Of a DNA stretch of 64,000 bases, positions 26,585 to 33,289 are shown piece by piece. The stretch's first letter is position 1, and each line of letters starts with the position of its first letter. The position numbers were made by a program, and so were the translations under genes. Source of the stretch: an uncultured Cryomorphaceae bacterium (GTDB taxonomy: Bacteria; Bacteroidota; Bacteroidia; Flavobacteriales; Schleiferiaceae); contig CAJVWI010000009.1 in NCBI GenBank assembly GCA_913009655.1, forward strand, positions 1-64,000, read 5' to 3'. The notes beneath the pieces were generated by a model. It had not been told where the DNA came from. It saw only the letters and a program-made list of their open reading frames with translations, and did no database searches.

Positions 26585-27868
26585 CTATCGACGTCTGCGT
26601 TGACCGCCCGATCCGCTACGCTGTTTGTTTCCTGAACCATTTGATCTTCCATTGCTGCTTGAGCGATGTCGACCACCAGCACCTCTGCCACCTTGTTTTG
26701 GTGGGATGCGATTGGCCGGCACGGCCCATTCTTCTTCTGCAGCATCTGCAAAGGGATGGTCTGTTACAAGAGGTATGCGTTGTTTAATGAGTTTTTCGAT
26801 GTCTTTGAGGTAGCTGCGTTCTTCTGCCATGCAGAAGGATATGGAATGTCCTGAAGCCTCTGCGCGGCCTGTGCGGCCAATCCGGTGTACATAGGTTTCA
26901 CTGACATTCGGTAGGTCGTGATTGATGACCAGCTCTAGGCCAGATATGTCAATGCCACGGGCTGCAATATCTGTTGCAACGAGAACCCGCATGCGGCCTT
27001 CTTTGAATGAAATCAATGCACGCTGCCTTGCATTTTGGCTTTTGTTCCCATGGATGGCAGCGGCTTGAATGGAATGATTGCTTAGATAGCTTACAACCTT
27101 GTCACAACCGTGTTTGGTACGTCCAAAGACCAATACCTGTGAATCAGTGTCTTGTAAAATATGGAGCAGAAGTTGGCTTTTTTCTGCTTTAGCCACATAG
27201 TACACTGACTGGCTCACCTTGTCAGCTGTTGGCTTGTCTGGTGAGATGGTGACTTGTTCGTAATGGCCCAGAATCTGCTTGCTTAGGTCAACAATAGACC
27301 GTGGCATGGTAGCTGAGAAGAAGAGACTTTGACGTCGCTCGGGTATGAGGCGGAGCAGTTTTCTGATGTCATGAATGAATCCCATGTCAAGCATCTGGTC
27401 TGCCTCATCAAGCACGAAATGGCGAAGATATTTGAGGTTGACATAGCCTTGATTGTGCAAGTCAAGCAATCGTCCAGGGGTTGCGACGAGGATGTCTACA
27501 CCGCGTTTGAGTTGCTTTACCTGAGGGTTTTGTCCAACACCACCATAGATCACAGCACTGCTTATGTCTGTATTGGCACTGTAGTGCTTGACGCTGTCTG
27601 CAATTTGTATGGCTAGCTCTCTTGTGGGGGTCACAACCAATGCTTGAACAGAGGTTCCTTTGCCGTAGCCATTTTCCATCAACTGCTGTATGATGGGGAT
27701 GGTGAAAGCTGCGGTTTTCCCCGTTCCAGTTTGGGCACAACCAAGCAGGTCTTTACCTTCAAGCAAGATGGGGATGCTTTGCTCTTGAATGGGTGTTGGT
27801 CTCTCGTAGCCCTGAGTGTCAAGCGCTTTGAGAATGTCAGGATGAATTTCTAACTCTTTGAAGGTAAT
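26585..27868 (-). CDS. DEAD-box RNA helicase (RhlE-like); natural start is an ATT
   Basis: 427 residues if read from ATT 27868 (TFKELEIHPDILKALDTQGY..PTPIQEQSIP, the full Q motif). Starting at the first ATG (27766) would drop the Q motif and begin right before Walker A (AQTGTGKTAA). Motifs: I, II DEAD (VLDEADQML), III SAT (FFSATM), V (ATDIAARGID) and VI (HRIGRTGRAE). The tail is glycine/serine/arginine-rich. Upstream the frame is closed by TAA near 27921 with no ATG, GTG or TTG. Either ATT is used, or the initiator was lost. Codon use and GC are above the neighbours. Such helicases unwind RNA in ribosome assembly or cold adaptation. Confidence 0.9.
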   Translation of the reverse strand: MTFKELEIHPDILKALDTQGYERPTPIQEQSIPILLEGKDLLGCAQTGTGKTAAFTIPIIQQLMENGYGKGTSVQALVVTPTRELAIQIADSVKHYSANTDISSAVIYGGVGQNPQVKQLKRGVDILVATPGRLLDLHNQGYVNLKYLRHFVLDEADQMLDMGFIHDIRKLLRLIPERRQSLFFSATMPRSIVDLSKQILGHYEQVTISPDKPTADKVSQSVYYVAKAEKSQLLLHILQDTDSQVLVFGRTKHGCDKVVSYLSNHSIQAAAIHGNKSQNARQRALISFKEGRMRVLVATDIAARGIDISGLELVINHDLPNVSETYVHRIGRTGRAEASGHSISFCMAEERSYLKDIEKLIKQRIPLVTDHPFADAAEEEWAVPANRIPPKQGGRGAGGRHRSSSNGRSNGSGNKQRSGSGGQRRRR

Positions 27869-27988
27869 GATAGTGGAAGAATAAGTAATGAGAAAAGGAC
27901 GCGATGGTTCAAGGATTTATTTGGCTAGTGCTGGTCGTAAAGGTAGTGCCATTGAGAGGGATACAAGCATGATTAGCTTCGTGTCATC

Positions 27989-29371
27989 TCACCAATCAGT
28001 AATTAAAACCTTAGCAGATTGCCGTGTGCCATCTCTTAAAGATATTAATAGAAAATAAACCCCTGATTGATTAATTTCTATAGGCCCTTCGGTGCTTTCA
28101 AAGATTGTTCTTCCTGCAGCACTGATGACTTGGATGTGCTCAATGCCCTTATCGGCCTCTATGTTAATGCTTGATCTGACTTTAGCAGGATTTGGGAAAA
28201 CTTTCAAACCAGGTGTTGTCTCTGATTCTGGCAAGCTCAAAGAGAAGCAGGCATCAGCAGTAACATACTGGCGCATGTTCCAGGACACTTGGCAACTGTA
28301 CATGTAACCCTGATTTGAATTCCACGATGCGAACATGTTCATCCAAGGTGAATCTGTGACAATAGGTCCGCGTATTGCCCCATTAGCGATTGTCGTTTGA
28401 GTCGAGTCACCATTGCCCATACATATTTGCCTAGCAGCGGGGTCTCCGGTCCAAGCAGCTTCCATCAAGCTGTGAAGTAATCTGCTTCCATACCAATAGT
28501 CAAGAGCGTCATACTTACTTATATAGACCACGAATTGGCTTGAATCCTCTTCATATGTGCTTGTTGTGAAATGCGTTGCCCAGTATATATAGTTGTTGAT
28601 TGTGTCACCCCTCAAAATCATAAACTCCTTATTACTGTCAGGCACTCCCATGAAATTGAATATGTCGATACAAGTTCGGGGGTCTACAATGTTATCCCAG
28701 TCAGACAAAGTCATGAGGTAGAGCACGTCATCTGGCATTGCAGCAAGTCCACTGTCAGTTTGAGTTTGTATATCATTGGGCCAATCTTCCGTAAAGCCGA
28801 TAAAGCTAGCGCCCGCATCTGGCCATGAAAATCTCCCATTTGCTCCCCAATTGTGATTGATGTACATTTTCAAGCTTAGCCAGTTTGTGATGGCAGCCCC
28901 CTGGCTCATTCCGTGTATACCTACCCTTGAAGTGTCTATTTTATTTGCATGTAACGCCGCAATTTCATTGACCATTTGATAAGCGCAGCCATAGTGACTC
29001 GTTGATGAATTCCATTGCATCGTCACACTTACATACCCATGGCTTGCTACGAATTCTCGGTAGAATTGACTTTTTTTATAATAAGTGCTATCAGACAAAT
29101 TTTGGTTAGAACCTCCAGGAAATCTAAAGACCACTGGCTTTTTGGAACTTATACCCGTTGGGTAAGTGATAATTCCCCTGATGGTATCCGTACACTCGAG
29201 ACTTGAGTCTGGCGCGATGGAAAAAAACTCACTTGTCACAGCTGCGGTGCCAAACGCACCATACCCCTGTGTAATGGGAGGTACAGGGCCTTCAAATGCC
29301 CATTGTGCGTGCATGCTAGGCATCGCTATAATTAGTGATATTGCAAATAGGTATCTTTTGAAATGAAACAT
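27989..29371 (-). CDS. Secreted alpha/beta hydrolase with T9SS sorting domain
   Basis: 460 residues. Signal peptide 1-23 (MFHFKRYLFAISLIIAMPSMHAQ). Central alpha/beta hydrolase with nucleophile elbow GMSQG (Ser156), a preceding VFRFPGGSNQ oxyanion region (81-90), a likely acid in SDWDNIVD (223-230) and His267 (WATHFTTST). Fold order resembles dienelactone hydrolase or polyester/chlorophyllase-like enzymes; the substrate is unknown. Residues ~388-460 form a type A T9SS domain (KVFPNPAKVRSSINI, then GVYFLLISLRDG), so it would be secreted or cell-surface bound. It lies in the high-GC block, downstream of another T9SS gene. Confidence 0.8.
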   Translation of the reverse strand: MFHFKRYLFAISLIIAMPSMHAQWAFEGPVPPITQGYGAFGTAAVTSEFFSIAPDSSLECTDTIRGIITYPTGISSKKPVVFRFPGGSNQNLSDSTYYKKSQFYREFVASHGYVSVTMQWNSSTSHYGCAYQMVNEIAALHANKIDTSRVGIHGMSQGAAITNWLSLKMYINHNWGANGRFSWPDAGASFIGFTEDWPNDIQTQTDSGLAAMPDDVLYLMTLSDWDNIVDPRTCIDIFNFMGVPDSNKEFMILRGDTINNYIYWATHFTTSTYEEDSSQFVVYISKYDALDYWYGSRLLHSLMEAAWTGDPAARQICMGNGDSTQTTIANGAIRGPIVTDSPWMNMFASWNSNQGYMYSCQVSWNMRQYVTADACFSLSLPESETTPGLKVFPNPAKVRSSINIEADKGIEHIQVISAAGRTIFESTEGPIEINQSGVYFLLISLRDGTRQSAKVLITDW

Positions 29372-29414
29372 GTTTAATGGATTATGATGGTTCTTCGTTC
29401 AGTTAAATAAACAA

Positions 29415-29440
29415 CCCCAATCAGCGAGAGCTGATTGGGG
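29415..29440 (-). terminator. Rho-independent terminator between the two T9SS genes
   Basis: Perfect 11-bp stem (CCCCAATCAGC and GCTGATTGGGG) with a GAGA loop; on the minus strand a TTGTTTATTT tail follows. It ends transcription of the gene at 29471-30295, so the hydrolase after it has its own promoter. Confidence 0.85.
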
Positions 29441-29470
29441 TATGGATTGATGGAAAGCCTATAGCGGTTG

Positions 29471-30295
29471 TTATTTAATCACTATGAATTTTTCTCTTGT
29501 TTTACCGCGATTGGTATCTAGAGTCAGCCAATATGTTCCAGAAGGCAGCTTAGTGATGTTCATATTGAAATCATTTGATGTCGTTGCTTCGATTGGAACA
29601 TCAAGGGCTACGCCCGAGATATTGAAAACTTGAATTTGACTCAATAAATCTTCAGTAATCACGCCCTGATTAAGATTGACATTGATGAAGTCTTTAGAAG
29701 GGTTAGGTGATAGTGTGATAGAAAGCTCTGGCAAGTCTTCAAGGTTAGCGGTGTTTTTCAAAACGGTTATGTTGTGACAAAATCCAAATGTGTCGATGGC
29801 AGGAAACCCGAACATTGATCCAGTTACTTGATACCAACTGGTAAAGAAGCCGCTCTCTATGCCTAGGCTTGGTATGTAGAATGTGGTGTCCGATAGAGTA
29901 GGTGTTCCTGACAGTTTTATGCAAGTTTTACCAGAATCTCCTGGGTAGAATACGGAATCAGCAGCCTCCCATGTTAACCATGACGGCAACACAGTGGTGT
30001 ACAAAAATGCAGATTGAATAGTTGGAACCAATAGCGTGCCTGACGGCATTGTATCGCCAAGCATGCCCGTTAAAATGACTTCAAATGGCTGACCGACGGT
30101 TGCAGTTAAGGTCATCATAGGCTGGGTGCTGTCACAAGCGAATGATGGTTGGGCGCCATTGACCCATAGGCCAGACCATTCTAGAGACGGGAACCCAATC
30201 GAAGCCAAGGAAGGCGATAATGAATCAGGTGTGCAAACTTGAGCATTCATGGTGAAGCCAAATGTGATACTAAATAGGAGTATGAGTTTTTTCAT
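29471..30295 (-). CDS. Secreted protein with T9SS C-terminal sorting domain
   Basis: 274 residues. Signal peptide 1-18 (MKKLILLFSITFGFTMNAQ). The middle part has an early cysteine pair (Cys21 and another near residue 54), an Ig-like or cadherin-like beta pattern (MTLTATVGQPFEVILTGM, CIKLSGTPTLSDTTFYI) and no enzyme motif. Residues ~195-274 form a type A sorting domain (LSPNPSKDFINVNL ... LPSGTYWLTLDTNRGKTREKFIVIK). It is probably an exported adhesin or binding protein. Function not recognised. Confidence 0.75.
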   Translation of the reverse strand: MKKLILLFSITFGFTMNAQVCTPDSLSPSLASIGFPSLEWSGLWVNGAQPSFACDSTQPMMTLTATVGQPFEVILTGMLGDTMPSGTLLVPTIQSAFLYTTVLPSWLTWEAADSVFYPGDSGKTCIKLSGTPTLSDTTFYIPSLGIESGFFTSWYQVTGSMFGFPAIDTFGFCHNITVLKNTANLEDLPELSITLSPNPSKDFINVNLNQGVITEDLLSQIQVFNISGVALDVPIEATTSNDFNMNITKLPSGTYWLTLDTNRGKTREKFIVIK

Positions 30296-30466
30296 TTTAT
30301 GAGATAGATTAATTTTTATGAGGTCGATTACTTGTTTGCAAAAAGAATCAATATTTCATAGTTAGTTGTTTCAAATTGGTGAATGTGAGTCGGTGAATTA
30401 TTTCTGACCCTTTTCCTGAGAAGTTTATTTTGTAGCCAGAGACAATGCTAGCGCTTGTTTTAAGCT

Positions 30467-30474
30467 TATATTTG
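30467..30474 (+). promoter_or_regulatory. -7 element before the Crp-like pair
   Basis: TATATTTG, an exact TAnnTTTG, 16 bases before the TTG start at 30491. It supports transcription beginning near 30481, just ahead of that start, which makes an earlier start unlikely. No good -33 box was seen. Confidence 0.45.
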
Positions 30475-30490
30475 ACTAAACACATTTAAC

Positions 30491-31090
30491 TTGAGACGAG
30501 CACTTATTGAAAGTGATGACTTCTGTAAGGGAATCATTAATTTACTGCATCCTGAAGATAAAAGTCGATTTGATCATCAGTATTTAAAGCCATTTATTAT
30601 TTCTACATCAGTGAAGTGTAAGGACAAGATGCCAGAGGCTTTGTTAAAAAGAGGCGTAGTATGCATGTTGGGGTCTGGTGTTGTTGGTGTTAAGCATGTA
30701 TTTGAGGAGGTAAAGTGTTTGACACATTTTTATCAACCTGGTGATTTCCTCTTCAATACGGAAGTACATAAGACATTAAATATTCAGGAGTCGGAACGTA
30801 TAATTTACGATGAGGTAAAACTATTTTGGATCAACTATCTCGATCCCGCATTCAAGAGAAATTTGCCTGAGGTGTCAATTGAGTTAGAGATTCAGTCGTC
30901 ACTGTTGAGCACTTATCAATATCAAGGGTATATCAATAAGTTCGGGATTGATAGGCAGAGGTATTGCGAACAATGGCTAAGAGATAACCCAAAACTCATA
31001 GGTATGCTATCAAGAAAAGAATTGGCCAATTACTTTGGCGTTTCAACATCTTCATTGCAAGTTTTGATCAAGGATTCCCTAGGGAAATAA
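30491..31090 (+). CDS. Crp/Fnr-like transcriptional regulator, first of a tandem pair
   Basis: 199 residues, starting at TTG 30491. The N-terminal part has the length and hydrophobic pattern of a cyclic-nucleotide-binding-like beta-barrel (GVVCMLGSGVVGVKHVF, FYQPGDFLFNTEVH) but no clear phosphate-binding cassette (RxS/T). The C-terminus is a helix-turn-helix: SRKELANYFGVSTSSLQVLIKD. It ends right after the recognition helix. The following gene, 2 bases downstream, has the same design, so they are likely co-expressed and perhaps a heterodimer. Signal and target unknown. Confidence 0.65.
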   Translation: MRRALIESDDFCKGIINLLHPEDKSRFDHQYLKPFIISTSVKCKDKMPEALLKRGVVCMLGSGVVGVKHVFEEVKCLTHFYQPGDFLFNTEVHKTLNIQESERIIYDEVKLFWINYLDPAFKRNLPEVSIELEIQSSLLSTYQYQGYINKFGIDRQRYCEQWLRDNPKLIGMLSRKELANYFGVSTSSLQVLIKDSLGK

Positions 31091-31092
31091 GA

Positions 31093-31671
31093 ATGGATAA
31101 AAAAACAATCATTTCAAATGGGTTGGTAGCCTTGACTGGAAGCCCAGAAAAATTGGCGATGTTTAGCGAGTTTTCTGAAATTTTTGAGGGCCCTATCTAT
31201 GTTGAAGCGGGAAATAAATTGTGGAGTGTGGGTAACGACGAGGGTTACTTGTGGTTCGTTCAAAAAGGCTATGGGTTTGATAGAATACTGCTAGAAGACG
31301 GAACAAAGATTTTGAATGGAATGACTGAACCTGGAATGTTTATTTGTGACGAGAAAAGTTTATTAATGGGTGGTAATCTAGTAAGTGATTCGATCCTTTA
31401 CACAGAAGCTGTGGTTTACCGTGCGAGATATTCGGCGTATCGCCAATTCATGAGAGATCAAGAACATTTTAGGGCATTGCTTATTTCCATCAGCGCCCAT
31501 TTTCTGCAATTACGGAAGCTTAGGTTGCTGAAGATGAAGCACATGAATAAAGCAGACTATTGGAGTGCCACGCGCAACAGATTCCCGGGTATTGAAAAGT
31601 TTTGTTCGCAGACAGAGATTGCCAAATATTTCGGTGTTTCCAAGTCAACTATGCATAGATTGATGAAATAA
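31093..31671 (+). CDS. Crp/Fnr-like transcriptional regulator, second of a tandem pair
   Basis: 192 residues. N-terminal barrel-like region with GNKLWSVGNDEGYLWFVQKGYGFDRI and a FICDEKSL..GG segment, then a helical linker (YRQFMRDQEHFRALLISISAHFLQLRKLRLLKMK) of the dimer-helix type, and the HTH SQTEIAKYFGVSKSTMHRLMK at the end. Lacks the classical cAMP-binding RxS/T signature. Two bases separate it from the first copy; only the HTH ends are alike on reading (ELANYFGVSTSSLQVLI and EIAKYFGVSKSTMHRLM). Could regulate the secreted proteins next door; that is conjecture. Confidence 0.7.
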   Translation: MDKKTIISNGLVALTGSPEKLAMFSEFSEIFEGPIYVEAGNKLWSVGNDEGYLWFVQKGYGFDRILLEDGTKILNGMTEPGMFICDEKSLLMGGNLVSDSILYTEAVVYRARYSAYRQFMRDQEHFRALLISISAHFLQLRKLRLLKMKHMNKADYWSATRNRFPGIEKFCSQTEIAKYFGVSKSTMHRLMK

Positions 31672-31700
31672 GCCATTAATCATAGTGGACTTATCTCCAA

Positions 31701-31982
31701 TCACTTCCCGATACAGAACCTACTAAAAATACTGCCAAGTAAGTCATTTTCTAATACTTCATCCGTGATGCTACTTATTTGGTCAAGTGCTTCTCTGAGA
31801 TCAAAGGCTAGCAGCTCACCTGAAGTGCCTTGATATAAATTGTCTTCAGCACATTTGAGTGCCCCTAAGCTAGACTTGAGTGCTTCTGCATGTTGGGTGT
31901 TTGCAATGAGAATCTGCTCTATCTCAGGCATCTGGCTTGTTATGAAGTCTTGTAGGTAACGTTCTAGTACCTTGAGATTCAT
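31701..31982 (-). pseudogene. mnmE: C-terminal fragment of tRNA modification GTPase MnmE
   Basis: 93 codons. The end FSRFCIGK is the diagnostic MnmE terminus, whose Cys belongs to the tRNA U34-modifying domain. Other family stretches: IANTQHAEALKSSLGAL, GELLAFDLREALDQISSITDEVLENDLLGSIF. A whole MnmE is about 455 residues; the N-terminal THF domain, the G domain and most of the helical domain are absent. The fragment begins exactly where the neighbouring glycosyltransferase gene ends (ATGA overlap at 31979-31982), so it marks a recombination border. It may be translated but should be inactive. A functional mnmE would have to lie elsewhere. Confidence 0.85.
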
Positions 31983-33289
31983 GCCAATGCTTCATTTTTT
32001 TTTATATCTCGTAAAATTCTCTCAAGAATTTTTTGAGCTAATCCTTCTCGAGTATATTTTGTTCGATGATTTATTGGTGCTCCTTTTGGCCTTTTATCAA
32101 TATATTCTTCCAGCGCTTTAATGGCAGTTTTAGAGTCTTCATGAAGACTACCTGCTTCACATTTATGTAAAATATCTTGGGCGTCACCGTCAGTAGGCCC
32201 AAATCCCCAGACAGGTAATCCGCTTCCAATATATTCAAAAATTTTACCAGTGAGTATTCCCTTATTTTCAGCAATTTCAGGAATTAATAGTAAAAGAGAA
32301 TCTGCCGATTCCATTAATGCAACAGACTCTCTGTGCGAAATATAGCCAAGAGATTCAAATTGAAAGTTTAAATATTTATTTGATAATTCAGTAAGATGAT
32401 TGACACATTCTTTTGCTGGTCTTCCCGCTATTTTAAGACAAAAATCATCCTCCATTTTTTTTATTATTTCCTCTAAGGAATGATAAAGCAAACTCAGTGG
32501 ATAATCAAGGGTTAACGTTCCTGTGTAAACTAAAGTAAAAATTTTGTTTTTTGACGGATTTTTTGTCTTAGAAAAGTCTTCCGGATCATAACCATTTGGT
32601 AATTCCAAGAATTTATCTTTTTGAATTTCAGGTTCTTTGTTATTTAATATTCTAATCAAATCTTTACTTACAGAAAAGACCCCATCTGATTCTTTTAAAA
32701 CACTTCTTTCTAATTTCTTGTCATATGCCCTTGCAAAAAACAATGGGTAGAATTGGTGGTAGTAATAAATATCTGTCCATGGGTCCCGAAAATCAGCATA
32801 CCAAAGGCAATTTATTTTTTTTTTTAAAGCTTTGCCAATCAAATGGGAGGAATGGGGAGGCCCACTAGTGACGATGGCATCAAATGGTTGTTCGCTATGA
32901 AGATCAATGGCTTTTTTTATGGCGTATGTATTCCATCCTCTTCTTGGATCTGGCAAGAAAAAATTACCTCTTATAAATCGGGAAAGCTTTTGAATGGGAC
33001 CAGGTTTTCCTGCTTGATTTGCAAATCCACTGAATGGTATTTCTTTTCTTCTAGTGATCTTCTGATAACTATTAAACCAGTTTGTTGAGTGAGATTTATG
33101 AACTTTAATATTTTTGGTCTCTACTAATAAAGTTGTGTCCAGAAGTGGGTAAGTTGCAAATTTCTCGTCAACTGTTAATACTTCTACATCCATTCCTTTC
33201 TTAAGAAGTTCTATACTTGTTTTTAGCCAGCGCTGAACACCGGGCCCTCCTGATGGAGGCCAATAATAAGTAATAACAAGTAACCTCAT
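31979..33289 (-). CDS. Glycosyltransferase, GT-B fold (GT4-like)
   Basis: 436 residues. N-terminal Rossmann half starts MRLLVITYYWPPSGGPGVQRWLK, a typical acceptor-domain start; the middle has AIVTSGPPHSSHLIG and WYADFRDPWTD. The C-terminal donor half begins near KIFTLVYTGTLTLDYPLSLL and includes SADSLLLLIPEI and TGKIFEYIGSGLPVWGFGP, an EX7E-like nucleotide-sugar site. Adds a sugar to a surface glycan. The 1-base overlap with the YfhO gene upstream points to joint expression. Donor and linkage cannot be read. Confidence 0.85.
   Translation of the reverse strand: MRLLVITYYWPPSGGPGVQRWLKTSIELLKKGMDVEVLTVDEKFATYPLLDTTLLVETKNIKVHKSHSTNWFNSYQKITRRKEIPFSGFANQAGKPGPIQKLSRFIRGNFFLPDPRRGWNTYAIKKAIDLHSEQPFDAIVTSGPPHSSHLIGKALKKKINCLWYADFRDPWTDIYYYHQFYPLFFARAYDKKLERSVLKESDGVFSVSKDLIRILNNKEPEIQKDKFLELPNGYDPEDFSKTKNPSKNKIFTLVYTGTLTLDYPLSLLYHSLEEIIKKMEDDFCLKIAGRPAKECVNHLTELSNKYLNFQFESLGYISHRESVALMESADSLLLLIPEIAENKGILTGKIFEYIGSGLPVWGFGPTDGDAQDILHKCEAGSLHEDSKTAIKALEEYIDKRPKGAPINHRTKYTREGLAQKILERILRDIKKNEALA

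Noticed and set aside
26554-26854. Several overlapping frames over the helicase tail
   Set aside because: They arise from the repetitive GC-rich Gly/Ser/Arg tail; the helicase frame has the motifs.
27462-27740. 92-residue frame within the helicase
   Set aside because: Alternate frame of the motif I-II region; no family similarity.
30296-30490. Possible longer first Crp-like gene
   Set aside because: No ATG upstream in frame; the TAnnTTTG box at 30467 supports the TTG start at 30491.
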